The notes under the pieces were generated by a model that saw nothing but the letters and a program-made list of their open reading frames with translations, had not been told where the DNA came from and ran no database searches. Of a DNA stretch of 64,000 nt, positions 30,730 through 41,026 are shown piece by piece; the first letter of the stretch is position 1; every line of letters starts with the position of its first letter. Origin of the DNA: Rhodocyclales bacterium (lineage in GTDB: Bacteria; Pseudomonadota; Gammaproteobacteria; Burkholderiales; Rhodocyclaceae); assembly GCA_016235745.1 (NCBI GenBank), contig JACRJA010000012.1, forward strand, positions 1 through 64,000, given 5' to 3'. Both the position numbers and the translations under genes were made by a program.

Positions 30730-32319
30730 ATGTTCGAAGTCATCCGCCGTAAGCGACGCATCGCCCAGGGTATCCTGCTGCTCTTGATCCTGCCCTTTGC
30801 CTTCTTCGGGATCGAGCGCTATTTCTCCGGCGGCCCCAGCCATCAGGAGGCAGCCAAGGTGGGCGACGCGGTCGTGACCACGGCCGAGCTGCGCCGGGCC
30901 CTGGAAGAGCGCACGGCGCAATTGCGCCAACGCTTCGGTGAGAATTTCGATGCGCGCATCGTCAGCGATCCCGCTTTCGTGGACATGGTGCTGCGCGAGC
31001 TCATCGAGCGCCGTTTGGTGCAGGTCGAGACGGCTCGCCTAGGAGTGGTGGTGACGCCGGAAGCCTTGCAGCGCGCGATCGCTTCCTTCGAGGTGTTTCA
31101 GCAAGACGGACAGTTTTCCTATTCGCGCTATGAGACGGTGCTGCGGGCGCAGGGGCTCACGCCCAAGGCGTTCGAGGCGATGCTCGCCCAGGATCTGGCG
31201 GTGCAGCGCCTGGTGGAGCCGATCGCGCAGAGGGTCATCGTGCCGCGGGAGCAGACGCTGCAGCTGGTGGCGCAGCAGCTCGAAGAGCGCGAGGTGAGCG
31301 TGGCGGTGCGCGCCGCCACCGACGAGGCCGACCCCGCCGGTTTGACGCCGGAGGCGTTGCGCGCCTACTACGAAGCGAACGCGGCGCGCTACGTCGAGCC
31401 GGCCAAGGTTCGGCTGCAATACCTGCTCGTCGATGAAGAAGAGATCGGCCGGGGACTCACGCCGGGGGAGGCGGACCTGCGCGCCCTCTACGAGCAGGCG
31501 CCGGACCTCTTCCGCGATCCGGCCACCCAGCAGCTGCGCCCCTTCGAGGAAGTGCGCGAGGCCTTGGCCGATTCCTGGCGCGCGCGGCAGGCCAGGCAGC
31601 GCTACGGGGAGCTGCGGGAAGAGTTGGGCAACGCCGTGTTCGAGGCGATCGACCGGCTCGACCCCGTGGCCGAGCGTTTCGGACTGAAAATCCGCGAGAC
31701 CGCGCTCGTGCCGCTGGAGGAAGTCGAGATCGCCGGCGTGAAGAGCGGCCAGCTCATCGCCGCGCTCAGAGAGGCGCAGGCGCACGGCGGGCAGAACCTC
31801 GAACCGATCGAGCTCGCCCCGGGCAAGCTCGCCGCGGTGCGCGTGGCCGAATACCTGCCGCCGCGGCCCCTTCCCTTCGACGAAGCGCGGGCGCGCGTGG
31901 CCCAGGATCTGGCGCGGGAAAAGGGTCGTGAGCGGCTGCGGGAGCTGGCGCCGCAATGGCTGGAGCAGCTGGCTCGAGGCCAGACGCTAGAGGGGCTCTC
32001 GTGGCAGCCCAAGCGTAGCCTTACCCGGGCTTCCAGCGCCCTGCCGCCGGATCTCGTTGACGAGATTTTCAAGGCCACGCCCCCTTGGCCGCGCTACCTC
32101 CACTGGCAGGCGTCCAACGGGGACCTGTGGTTCGTGCGCATCGAGGCTTCACGCCAGCCGCAGCTGCAGGCCGATGATCCGATGGTGCAATTTGCCGGCG
32201 AGCGCATCCGCTCGGTGGTTGGCAATGTGGAATGGCGCGGCTGGCTGAAGACGCTGGAGGCACGCCACCCCGTGGTGATCCGGCGCGAGGCGCTGCAGGA
32301 GCTCACCGCCGCGCCCTGA
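30730..32319 (+). CDS. PpiD-like periplasmic chaperone lacking the PPIase domain
   Basis: PpiD is an inner-membrane-anchored SurA-type periplasmic folding factor next to the Sec channel. The 529-residue protein has the family start MFEVIRRKRRIAQGILLLLILPFAFFGIE (single anchor), the SurA-N-like region GDAVVTTAELRRALEERTAQLRQ and the C-terminal helical region. Family members of this group are usually about 620-640 residues with a parvulin domain in the middle. Here the linker EADLRALYEQ runs almost directly into RPFEEVREALADSWR, and no parvulin motif (SHIL, GG-G, FGYH) is present. It probably acts as a chaperone only. GGAGG precedes the ATG. Confidence 0.8.
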   Translation: MFEVIRRKRRIAQGILLLLILPFAFFGIERYFSGGPSHQEAAKVGDAVVTTAELRRALEERTAQLRQRFGENFDARIVSDPAFVDMVLRELIERRLVQVETARLGVVVTPEALQRAIASFEVFQQDGQFSYSRYETVLRAQGLTPKAFEAMLAQDLAVQRLVEPIAQRVIVPREQTLQLVAQQLEEREVSVAVRAATDEADPAGLTPEALRAYYEANAARYVEPAKVRLQYLLVDEEEIGRGLTPGEADLRALYEQAPDLFRDPATQQLRPFEEVREALADSWRARQARQRYGELREELGNAVFEAIDRLDPVAERFGLKIRETALVPLEEVEIAGVKSGQLIAALREAQAHGGQNLEPIELAPGKLAAVRVAEYLPPRPLPFDEARARVAQDLAREKGRERLRELAPQWLEQLARGQTLEGLSWQPKRSLTRASSALPPDLVDEIFKATPPWPRYLHWQASNGDLWFVRIEASRQPQLQADDPMVQFAGERIRSVVGNVEWRGWLKTLEARHPVVIRREALQELTAAP

Positions 32320-32335
32320 CCCGGTGCGCAGCAAG

Positions 32336-32402
32336 CCTCGGCCTGCAGGCCGAGGAAGGATGACGCCTCCCCGCCGGGCTGGAAGCCGGCGGGGAGGCGT
32401 CA
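32336..32402. terminator. Double hairpin between convergent ppiD-like gene and fabI
   Basis: Two strong inverted repeats fill the 80-nt gap. The first is the perfect palindrome CCTCGGCCTGCAGGCCGAGG (32336-32355). The second pairs TGACGCCTCCCCGCCGG with its exact complement around an 8-nt loop (32361-32402). The second includes the fabI stop codon. T-runs are short, so efficiency as intrinsic terminator is uncertain. Confidence 0.65.
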
Positions 32403-33191
32403 TTCCTGTTCGGGATTCCCCAGGGCGGTGGTGTTGAATCCGCCGTCGACGTAGAGAATCTCGCCGGTGATGCCGCTTGCCAGATCCGAGCACAGGAACG
32501 CGGCGGCGTTGCCCACTTCCTCGATCGTAACGTTGCGCCGCAGCGGGGCGTTGTGCTCATTGAAGCGCAGGAGTTTGCCAAAACTGCCGATGCCCGAGGC
32601 GGCCACCGTCTTGATCGGCCCGGCCGAGACGGCATTGACCCGCGTGCCTTCGGGGCCGAGGCAGGCGGCCAGGTAACGCACCGCGGCTTCCAGGCTCGCC
32701 TTGGCCAGACCCATGATGTTGTAGTTGGGCATGGTGCGCACGGCGCCGAGGTACGTGAGGGTGAGGAGCGAGCCATTCCGGCCCTTCATCATCGGCCGGG
32801 CGGCCTTGGCGAGCAAGGGAAAGCTCGCCGCGCTCACTTCCTGTGAGATGCGGAAGGCTTCGCGCGTGAACCCGTCGAGGAAGTCGCCGTCGAGCGCTTC
32901 GGTGGGAGCGTAGGCGATGGAGTGTACCAGGCCATCGAGTCCGTCCCAGTGCTGGCGCAGCGCCGTGAAGAGCCCTTCGATCTGCGCGTCGTCGGTGACG
33001 TCGAGCGGAAAGGCGAGCTCGGAATCGAATTCCGCTGCCATCTTGCGGATGCGCTCTTCGAAGCGCTCGTTCTGGTAAGTGAAGGCGAGCACGGCGCCTT
33101 CGCGATGCATCGCCTTGGCAATGCCGTAGGCGATCGAGCGGTTGCTCATCATTCCGGTGATGAGGATCTTTTTGCCGTCAAGAAAGCCCAT
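32400..33191 (-). CDS. fabI: Enoyl-[acyl-carrier-protein] reductase (NADH)
   Basis: FabI performs the last reduction of each fatty-acid elongation cycle and is the target of triclosan. The 263-residue SDR protein starts [25 protein letters not shown], the FabI-type nucleotide loop. The active-site signature Y-x6-Y...K is visible in [24 protein letters not shown], and it ends in the conserved [14 protein letters not shown]. This is the FabI branch, not FabV or FabL. It is a single leftward gene convergent with the ppiD-like gene. Confidence 0.96.
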   Translation of the reverse strand: MGFLDGKKILITGMMSNRSIAYGIAKAMHREGAVLAFTYQNERFEERIRKMAAEFDSELAFPLDVTDDAQIEGLFTALRQHWDGLDGLVHSIAYAPTEALDGDFLDGFTREAFRISQEVSAASFPLLAKAARPMMKGRNGSLLTLTYLGAVRTMPNYNIMGLAKASLEAAVRYLAACLGPEGTRVNAVSAGPIKTVAASGIGSFGKLLRFNEHNAPLRRNVTIEEVGNAAAFLCSDLASGITGEILYVDGGFNTTALGNPEQE

Positions 33192-33257
33192 CGGGTGTGC
33201 TCCATCGTAGTTATCGTGTGGCGGCGATTATACGGCAAGCCCGCGCGGGCTTTCGTA

Positions 33258-33704
33258 TCAGCGCTTCTCGCGCATGAGGCGGGCTTTTTCGCGCAACCAG
33301 TCTCGCTCTTTCTCGGCCTCGCGTTTGTCGTGCTGTTTCTTGCCCTTGGCAAGCCCGATCGTGGCCTTGATGCGGCCACGGGAGAAGTGCAGATCGAGCG
33401 GCACGAGGGTGTAGCCGGCGCGTTCTACCTGGCCGATGAGCCGGTCGATCTCGCGCCGGTGCAGCAGCAGCTTGCGCGTACGCGTGGGGTCGGGGTGGAC
33501 GTGGGTCGAGGCGCTCGCCAGCGGCGTGACGTGCATGCCAAGCAGGAAGAGCTCACCGTTTCTGACGATGACGTAGGCTTCCTTGAGGTTCGCCCGGCCG
33601 GCGCGGATCGCCTTCACTTCCCAGCCCTGCAGCTCGATGCCTGCCTCGAAGGTCTCCTCGATGAAGTAATCGTGGCGCGCCTTGCGGTTTTCGACGATGC
33701 TCAT
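33258..33704 (-). CDS. smpB: SsrA-binding protein SmpB
   Basis: SmpB brings tmRNA to stalled ribosomes for trans-translation. The 148-residue basic protein starts [45 protein letters not shown], an unmistakable OB-fold SmpB sequence, and ends in the basic tail [28 protein letters not shown]. It is divergent from ratA, an arrangement conserved in many proteobacteria. Confidence 0.97.
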   Translation of the reverse strand: MSIVENRKARHDYFIEETFEAGIELQGWEVKAIRAGRANLKEAYVIVRNGELFLLGMHVTPLASASTHVHPDPTRTRKLLLHRREIDRLIGQVERAGYTLVPLDLHFSRGRIKATIGLAKGKKQHDKREAEKERDWLREKARLMREKR

Positions 33705-33773
33705 GGACGGCGTTCCGGTGAAGTGCTGGGGTAGAATCGCCGATTATAGGTGAGCAGCCGGCGAAAGCACACG

Positions 33774-34217
33774 ATGGCCGAGGTCCATAAGCGCGTCTTG
33801 ATCGATTCTCCCGCGGCGGCGATGTTCGAACTCGTCGACCGCTGCGAAGACTATCCGCAATTCCTGCCCTGGTGCGGCGGCGTGACGCTGCACCGGCGCA
33901 CCGACACGGTGACCGAGGCGACGCTGCGCGTGGATTTTCACGGCATCAAAACCCATTTCACCACGATCAACGACAAGGAATTTCCTCATCATATGCGGAT
34001 CCGCCTCAAGGAGGGCCCTTTCCGCCGCCTGGAGGGGGAGTGGCGCTTCGTGCCGCTGGGCGAGGGGGCGTGCCGCGTGGAGTTCGATCTCTATTATGAA
34101 TTTGCCTCCCGCCTGCTGGAGAAGGTCCTCGGGCCGGTGTTCAACCGCATTGCGGCGACCTTCATCGATGCCTTCGTGCAGCGGGCGCGGACGCTGAAGG
34201 GCGCGGGCGGTGCTTGA
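33774..34217 (+). CDS. ratA: RatA-type START-domain protein (toxin/ubiquinone-related)
   Basis: The 147-residue protein MAEVHKRVLIDSPAAAMFELVDRCEDYPQFLPWCGGV belongs to the polyketide-cyclase/START superfamily group called RatA in Escherichia coli and Coq10-like elsewhere. Escherichia coli RatA has been described as inhibiting 70S ribosome association; the Coq10-like members bind ubiquinone. Which applies here cannot be told from sequence. I chose the ATG at 33774, eight codons into the open frame. It overlaps rnfH by 8 nt. Confidence 0.85.
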   Translation: MAEVHKRVLIDSPAAAMFELVDRCEDYPQFLPWCGGVTLHRRTDTVTEATLRVDFHGIKTHFTTINDKEFPHHMRIRLKEGPFRRLEGEWRFVPLGEGACRVEFDLYYEFASRLLEKVLGPVFNRIAATFIDAFVQRARTLKGAGGA

Positions 34218-34527
34218 GTTGCGCGTGGAGATCGTCTATGCGCCGGCCCCGGGGGTGATCGAGCGCGCGCCGCTCATCCTGTCCGAAGGGGCGACGGTGC
34301 GCGACGCCGTGCTGCGCTCGGGGATCCTCGAGCGCCATGCGGATTTGCGGCCAAGCTGGGAGCGCGCCTGCAGCCTCTTCGGACGACTCGTGCCGCCGGA
34401 GACGCCGCTTGCCGACGGCGACCGGCTGGAGCTCACCCGGCCGCTCGTCGCCGATCCGAAAGCGGTACGCCGGCGCCGCGCCCGAACGTCGCGCGACAAA
34501 AACCCCGAGGAGCGCAAGGCTCGCTGA
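34210..34527 (+). CDS. rnfH: RnfH family ubiquitin-like protein
   Basis: The 105-residue protein starts at a GTG inside the end of ratA ([38 protein letters not shown]). It has a beta-grasp pattern and the ending [21 protein letters not shown] that is typical of RnfH/YfjF. The ratA-rnfH pair is widely conserved and considered a toxin-antitoxin-like or metabolic pair, but no firm biochemical role is known. A basic tail follows the fold. Confidence 0.85.
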   Translation: MLELRVEIVYAPAPGVIERAPLILSEGATVRDAVLRSGILERHADLRPSWERACSLFGRLVPPETPLADGDRLELTRPLVADPKAVRRRRARTSRDKNPEERKAR

Positions 34528-36033
<1,506 letters not shown>

Positions 36034-36037
36034 TCCC

Positions 36038-37606
36038 ATGACCCGACACGACAAGATCCTGATCCTGGATTTCGGCTCGCAGCTCACCCAGCTCATCGCC
36101 CGGCGCGTGCGCGAGGCGCAGGTCTACTGCGAAATCCATCCCTTCGACGTGGGCGAGGATTTCATCCGCGCCTTCGCTCCCCAGGGCATCATCCTCTCGG
36201 GCGGGCCGAATTCAGCGTACGCGGCGCTCGATTGGCGCGCGCCCGAGATCGTCTTCACGCTGGGGGTGCCCGTGCTCGGTATCTGCTACGGCATGCAGGC
36301 CATGGCCGAGCAGCTGGGGGGCAAGGTGGCGGCGAGCGGCAAGCGTGAATTCGGCTATGCCCAGGTGAGCGTGGCCGCCCCCAACCGCCTCTTCGGAGCG
36401 CTCGCCGACCGTCGCGACGAAGAAGGGCGCGCGGTGCTGGAAGTATGGATGAGCCATGGCGACAAAGTGGTCGAGTTGCCGCCCGGTTTCGTCGTGATCG
36501 GCAGTAGCGACGCCACCCCCATCGCGGCCATGGCCGACGAGGCGCGCGGTTTCTATGGCGTGCAGTTCCACCCCGAGGTGACGCACACGCTCAAGGGCAA
36601 GGAGATGCTCGAGCGCTTCGTGCACGAGATCTGCGGCTGCGGGCGCGACTGGACCATGCCGGATTTCATCGGCGAGGCCGTCGCCCGCATCCGCGCGCAG
36701 GTCGGCGACGAGGAGGTGATCCTGGGGCTCTCCGGCGGGGTCGATTCGTCGGTCGCCGCGGCGCTCATCCACCGCGCCATCGGCGATCGCCTCACCTGCG
36801 TCTTCGTCGACAACGGCCTGCTGCGCCTCGACGAGGCCGAGCAGGTGATGGCGACTTTCGCCCGCAACCTGGGCGTGAAGGTGATACACGTCGACGCGAG
36901 CGAGCGTTTTCTGTCGGCGCTCGCCGGCGTGGCTGATCCGGAGCAGAAGCGGCGCATCATCGGGCGCGTCTTCGTCGAAGTCTTCCAGGAAGAAGCGGCG
37001 AAGCTGCCGCGGGCGCGCTGGCTCGCCCAGGGAACCATCTACCCCGACGTGATCGAATCGGCCGGCGGCAAGACCAAGAAGGCGGCGAGCATCAAGAGCC
37101 ACCACAACGTGGGGGGGCTACCCGAGACGCTGAACCTGAAGCTTCTCGAACCGCTGCGCGAGCTCTTCAAAGACGAGGTGCGGGAACTGGGCATCGCCCT
37201 GGGGCTGCCGCACGACATGGTCTATCGCCACCCTTTCCCCGGACCGGGTCTGGGAGTGCGCATTCTGGGGGAAGTGAAGCGCGAATACGCCGATATCCTG
37301 CGCCGGGCCGACGCCATCTTCATCGACGAGCTGCGCCGCGCCGACTGGTACGACAAGGTGAGCCAGGCGTTTGCCGTATTCCTGCCGGTGCGCAGCGTCG
37401 GCGTGATGGGGGACGCCCGCACCTACGAATACGTGATCGCCCTGCGCGCGGTGCAAACGCAGGATTTCATGACGGCGCACTGGGCGGAGCTGCCGCACGC
37501 GCTCTTGGCCCAGGTGTCGCACCGCATCATCAACGAGGTGGCCGGCATCAACCGCGTGGTATACGATATTTCCGGCAAGCCGCCGGCGACGATCGAGTGG
37601 GAGTGA
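36038..37606 (+). CDS. guaA: GMP synthase (glutamine-hydrolysing)
   Basis: GuaA aminates XMP to GMP. The 522-residue protein has an N-terminal class I glutamine amidotransferase domain ([18 protein letters not shown], nucleophile Cys in [11 protein letters not shown], His-Glu in [10 protein letters not shown]), the ATP pyrophosphatase P-loop [17 protein letters not shown], and the dimerisation domain ending [10 protein letters not shown]. It is co-transcribed with guaB. Confidence 0.97.
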   Translation: MTRHDKILILDFGSQLTQLIARRVREAQVYCEIHPFDVGEDFIRAFAPQGIILSGGPNSAYAALDWRAPEIVFTLGVPVLGICYGMQAMAEQLGGKVAASGKREFGYAQVSVAAPNRLFGALADRRDEEGRAVLEVWMSHGDKVVELPPGFVVIGSSDATPIAAMADEARGFYGVQFHPEVTHTLKGKEMLERFVHEICGCGRDWTMPDFIGEAVARIRAQVGDEEVILGLSGGVDSSVAAALIHRAIGDRLTCVFVDNGLLRLDEAEQVMATFARNLGVKVIHVDASERFLSALAGVADPEQKRRIIGRVFVEVFQEEAAKLPRARWLAQGTIYPDVIESAGGKTKKAASIKSHHNVGGLPETLNLKLLEPLRELFKDEVRELGIALGLPHDMVYRHPFPGPGLGVRILGEVKREYADILRRADAIFIDELRRADWYDKVSQAFAVFLPVRSVGVMGDARTYEYVIALRAVQTQDFMTAHWAELPHALLAQVSHRIINEVAGINRVVYDISGKPPATIEWE

Positions 37607-37791
37607 GCTTCTCCCGGTTTTTCGTCTTCCAAGAGAAGACGAAATTTCGGGGGGCTCATCCGTCTGATCCACCAACTGGATCATGGCGCCAGCGCCACGC
37701 CCAATGCGTAGCGGACCTTCTTTGCCGAGTTTTTGCCACCACGGGCGTGTACGGCGCCTGGGGCAACAGTTGCCCCTTGAACTACACCAGT
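37607..37791. other. Intergenic segment with two inverted repeats after guaA
   Basis: No gene is supported here. An inverted repeat TTCGTCTTC/GAAGACGAA (37621-37643) just after guaA may help end transcription, though no T-run follows. A second perfect hairpin, GGGGCAACAGTTGCCCC, lies at 37760-37776, immediately before the 41-bp repeat. Open frames through the segment are short and unconvincing. The stretch marks the junction between housekeeping DNA and the nitrogen island. Confidence 0.5.
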
Positions 37792-37832
37792 CCTAAACTC
37801 GGATGAAATTTGTCTTGACAGAGGGGGCCAGT
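37792..37832. repeat. 41-bp direct repeat, left copy (IS-end-like)
   Basis: This 41-bp sequence differs from 55533-55573 at four positions only, in the same orientation. On the minus strand it starts with TGGCCCCCTCTGTCAAGACA, the style of an IS3-family terminal repeat. No transposase is next to it. Together with the right copy it brackets the urt-ure block. Confidence 0.75.
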
Positions 37833-37884
37833 CCATTCCGCCTTTTGCGTGCGAGGGCCTGATGGACGTCATTTCAGATCCCTC

Positions 37885-38229
37885 TCAATGACTGATCATC
37901 CACGGCCGTTGCGTCGGAAACGCCTTCGTTCCGTCGGCTGCCCTGACCGTCGACTTCGACGGTTGCCCGCTGCAACATCCGCACCCAGGCCCGTGCTTGT
38001 GGCGCGTCGCGTACTCCGCGCTGGTCATTGGTGCATGGGCCGCGCGTTCGTTGGTGGCGTGGGCGTTACGGGTGGCGCTGTCCATCGTGGCGAGGGAGGG
38101 AGCGCTGAGCATGACGCGGTAGGCCTGCGCGCCGCAGTGCGGGCAGGCGCAGGGTTCATTACGGGCGCTCATGGGGCGCAGGACGGAGAAGTCGCCGCAG
38201 CTTTCGCAGAAGTATTCATAGGTTGGCAT
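37885..38229 (-). CDS. fmdB: FmdB-type zinc-ribbon regulatory protein
   Basis: The 114-residue protein begins with the FmdB zinc ribbon MPTYEYFCESCGDFSVLRP...CPHCGAQAYRVMLSAP, i.e. CxxC...CxxC. A less conserved tail follows and contains HGPGCGCC. In Methylophilus methylotrophus fmdB lies next to formamidase fmdA and was proposed to be regulatory; the mechanism is unknown. I chose the start at 38229 because the family begins MPTYEY. It is the last gene of the leftward urt-fmd operon, 70 nt after fmdA. Confidence 0.85.
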   Translation of the reverse strand: MPTYEYFCESCGDFSVLRPMSARNEPCACPHCGAQAYRVMLSAPSLATMDSATRNAHATNERAAHAPMTSAEYATRHKHGPGCGCCSGQPSKSTVRAADGTKAFPTQRPWMISH

Positions 38230-38299
38230 GATGGGTTCCCGGTGGCAGTGCCCGCCGCGCGGAGGGTGGCGGCGGGTGGTGGCTACGGTTGATGCGGGC

Positions 38300-39532
38300 T
38301 CAGCTCTTGTCGTAGGCGATGGGCAGGTCGACGCCGCCACTGATGAACTTGGTGGGCCCTTCGGCAGTGGGATTGATGTCGAAGTCGAAGATCTCAGTGG
38401 GCAGCCACAGCGTGGCGCAGGCGTTGGGGATGTCGACGACGCCGCTGATGTGGCCCTGCACCGGCGCGGTGCCGAGAATGGAGTAGGCCTGAGCGCCAGA
38501 GTAGCCGAACTTCTTCAGGTACTCGATGGCGTTGAGACAGGCCTGGCGGTAGGCGACGTGTACGTCCAGGTAGTGCTGCTTACCCCGTTCGTCGACCGAG
38601 ATGCCTTCGAAGATCACGTAGTCCTTGAACTGCGGAGTGATCGGGCTGGGCTTGAAGATCGGGTTCTTGATCGCGTACTTGGCCATGCCGCCCTTGATCA
38701 GACTGACCTTCATGTGCACCCAGCCGGCCATCTCGATGGCGCCGCAGAAGGTGATTTCACCGTCGCCCTGCGAGAAGTGCAGGTCGCCCACCGAGAGGCC
38801 GGCGCCTTTCACATACACCGGGAAGAACACGCGCGAGCCGCGCGAGAGGTCCTTGATGTCGCAGTTGCCGCCGTGTTCGCGCGGCGGCACGGTGCGGGCG
38901 CCTTCCATCGCAGCCTTGTCGCGCGCTTCACCCTTCATCTTGCCCATGTGCGCGGTGGGGGCGAAGGGCGGGTTGGCCAGTGGCGGCACGCGGTTGGGCT
39001 GGGTGGCGATGAAGTTGATCTCGCGCTCGTTCCACATGTCGAGCATCTTCTGGTCGGGCAAACAGCCGATGAGGCCGGGGTGGATGAGGCCGGGGAAGCG
39101 CACGCCGGGGATGTGGCGGCTCTTCGTGAACATGCCCTCGAAATCCCAAATGGACTTCTGCGCGTGCGGGAAGTGCTCGGTGAGAAAGCCTCCGCCGTTG
39201 TTCTTGGAAAAGAAGCCGTTGAAGCCCCACAGGCTGTCGTCTTTGGCGCCGATGTCGAGCAGGTCGACCACCAGCAAGTCGCCGGGCTCGGCGCCTTCGA
39301 CGCCTACGGGGCCGGACAGGAAGTGCACGGTAGTCAGATCCACGTCGCGCACGTCAGAAGCATCGTCGTCGTTCTTGATGGCGCCGCCAGTCCAGTCGTA
39401 GGTCTCGAGAATGAAGTCATCGCCCGGCTTCACCCAGCACGCCATCGGGATGTCCGGGTGCCAGCGGTTGTGCACCATCTCGTTCTCGTACGGGGACTGC
39501 TTCAAGTCGACCTTGATCAGTGTTTCAGGCAT
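38300..39532 (-). CDS. fmdA: Formamidase (acetamidase/formamidase family)
   Basis: FmdA hydrolyses formamide to formate and ammonium. The 410-residue protein starts MPETLIKVDLKQSPYENEMVHNRWHPDIP and follows the long-form FmdA/AmdA pattern: PGDLLVVDLLDIG, HFPHAQKSIWDFEG, IPGVRFPGLIHPGLIGCLP, GGNCDIKDLSRGSRVFFPV and VGDLHFSQGDGEITFCGAIEMAG. These conserved His and Asp residues are thought to bind metal in the family. It is unrelated to the amiE-type amidase also present in this island. It lies 21 nt after urtE, which places it in the transporter operon and suggests the transporter handles amides as well as urea. Confidence 0.93.
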   Translation of the reverse strand: MPETLIKVDLKQSPYENEMVHNRWHPDIPMACWVKPGDDFILETYDWTGGAIKNDDDASDVRDVDLTTVHFLSGPVGVEGAEPGDLLVVDLLDIGAKDDSLWGFNGFFSKNNGGGFLTEHFPHAQKSIWDFEGMFTKSRHIPGVRFPGLIHPGLIGCLPDQKMLDMWNEREINFIATQPNRVPPLANPPFAPTAHMGKMKGEARDKAAMEGARTVPPREHGGNCDIKDLSRGSRVFFPVYVKGAGLSVGDLHFSQGDGEITFCGAIEMAGWVHMKVSLIKGGMAKYAIKNPIFKPSPITPQFKDYVIFEGISVDERGKQHYLDVHVAYRQACLNAIEYLKKFGYSGAQAYSILGTAPVQGHISGVVDIPNACATLWLPTEIFDFDINPTAEGPTKFISGGVDLPIAYDKS

Positions 39533-39553
39533 GGCACACCTCTTGTTGGTAGG

Positions 39554-40243
39554 TTACACGGAGAGGAACTGCTTGATGTGGGCTTCGTCAGTGTCGGCGC
39601 GTGCGCTTTCATAGACGAGGCGTCCGCCTTCGATGACGAACAGGCGGTCGGCCACGTCCATCGCGAAGGAAAGGACCTGTTCGGACACGACGATGGTGAT
39701 CTTGCGGATCTTGCGGATCTCGTTGAGCGCCTTCGCGATGTCCTTGATGATCGAGGGCTGAATGCCCTCGGTGGGTTCGTCGAGCAGCAGCACCTTGGGG
39801 TCGGTGACGAGCGCGCGGGCAATCGCGAGCTGCTGCTGCTGGCCGCCAGAGAGGTTGCCTCCCTTGCGCCGGCGCATGTCCCACAGCACCGGGAATAGCG
39901 CGTAGATCTCGTCGGGCACCTTCTTGACCTTGGCGTTCTCCATGCCGGTGAGGATGTTTTCCTCGACGGTGAGGGTGGAGAAAATCATCCGCCCCTGCGG
40001 CACGTAGGCGATGCCCTTGGCCACGCGGCGGAAGCTCTCGTCCTTGCCGACTTCCTGGCCGTCGACCTCGATGCTGCCGGACTTGAGCGGCAGCAGGCCT
40101 ATCAGTGACTTGAACAGGGTAGTCTTGCCCATGCCGTTGCGGCCCATGATGGCGACGGCTTCATTGCGTTCGGCGGTGAACGAGATGCCGTGCAGCGCCT
40201 CGCTCTGGCCGTAGTTCACGACGAGGTTGGATACCTTGAGCAT
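39554..40243 (-). CDS. urtE: Urea/short-chain amide ABC transporter ATP-binding protein UrtE
   Basis: This is the LivF-like ATPase of the urea transporter, 229 residues. It shows Walker A MGRNGMGKTTLFKSL, the signature LSGGQQQQLAIARAL and Walker B VLLLDEPTEGIQPSI, a combination typical of UrtE. It powers the UrtBC permease as partner of UrtD. It starts 18 nt after urtD and precedes fmdA. Confidence 0.93.
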   Translation of the reverse strand: MLKVSNLVVNYGQSEALHGISFTAERNEAVAIMGRNGMGKTTLFKSLIGLLPLKSGSIEVDGQEVGKDESFRRVAKGIAYVPQGRMIFSTLTVEENILTGMENAKVKKVPDEIYALFPVLWDMRRRKGGNLSGGQQQQLAIARALVTDPKVLLLDEPTEGIQPSIIKDIAKALNEIRKIRKITIVVSEQVLSFAMDVADRLFVIEGGRLVYESARADTDEAHIKQFLSV

Positions 40244-40261
40244 GGTGTTCTCCGGCGAGCC

Positions 40262-41005
40262 TCAGTGGCCCAGATAGACGTCGATGACCCGGGGATCGGA
40301 CCGGATCTTGTCCATCGAGCCTTCGGCGAGAATTTTTCCTTGGTGCATCACCGTGACCTTGTGGGCGATGCGGGCGACGAAATCCATGTCGTGCTCAATG
40401 ACGATCACCGATCGGTTCTGGCAGATGCGATTGAGCAGGTCGGCGGTGAGCTCGCGCTCGCGCGCGCTCATGCCGGCGATGGGCTCGTCGAGCATCAGCA
40501 GCTCGGGGTCCTGCATCAGCAGCATGCCAATCTCTAGCCACTGCTTCTGGCCGTGGGAGAGCAGTCCAGCTTCGAGGTCGAGGCAGTCGGCGAGGCCGAT
40601 CATGCCGGCGACCTCGTCGACTTTGGCCTGCACAGCGTCGTCGCACTTGAAGCAGAGCGCGCCGAACACGCCGCGGCCGCGCGGATAGGACACTTCCAGG
40701 TTCTTGAACACGGTTAGGTTTTCGTAGATGGACGGGGTCTGGAACTTCCGCCCGATGCCGGCGCGCACGATCATGTGCTCGGGCAGCCGGGTCATTTCCT
40801 GGTTCTTGAACTTGATGCTGCCGGCCGAGGCTTTGGTCTTGCCGCAGATGAGGTCGAGCAGGGTGGTCTTGCCGGCGCCATTGGGTCCGATGATCACGCG
40901 CAGCTCGCCGCGATCGACGTAGAGGTTGAGGTTGTCGATGGCCTTGAAGCCGTCGAAGGAGACCGTCAGGTCTTCCACGGCGAGGACGAAGTCGGTGTTG
41001 CTCAT
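40262..41005 (-). CDS. urtD: Urea/short-chain amide ABC transporter ATP-binding protein UrtD
   Basis: This is the LivG-like ATPase, 247 residues. It has Walker A IGPNGAGKTTLLDLICG, Walker B ELLMLDEPIAGMS and the ending VIVIEHDMDFVARIAHKVTVMHQGKILAEG. The signature helix reads LLSHGQKQWLEIGMLL, where the usual LSGGQ is LSHGQ, as is normal for UrtD. It follows urtC by 21 nt. Confidence 0.93.
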   Translation of the reverse strand: MSNTDFVLAVEDLTVSFDGFKAIDNLNLYVDRGELRVIIGPNGAGKTTLLDLICGKTKASAGSIKFKNQEMTRLPEHMIVRAGIGRKFQTPSIYENLTVFKNLEVSYPRGRGVFGALCFKCDDAVQAKVDEVAGMIGLADCLDLEAGLLSHGQKQWLEIGMLLMQDPELLMLDEPIAGMSARERELTADLLNRICQNRSVIVIEHDMDFVARIAHKVTVMHQGKILAEGSMDKIRSDPRVIDVYLGH

Positions 41006-41026
41006 GATGTGGGCCTCCCTGTTCCG

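Noticed and set aside
37597-37806. Short open frame after guaA ([12 protein letters not shown]...)
   Set aside because: It overlaps the end of guaA, has no ribosome site, runs through two hairpins and into the 41-bp repeat, and looks non-coding.
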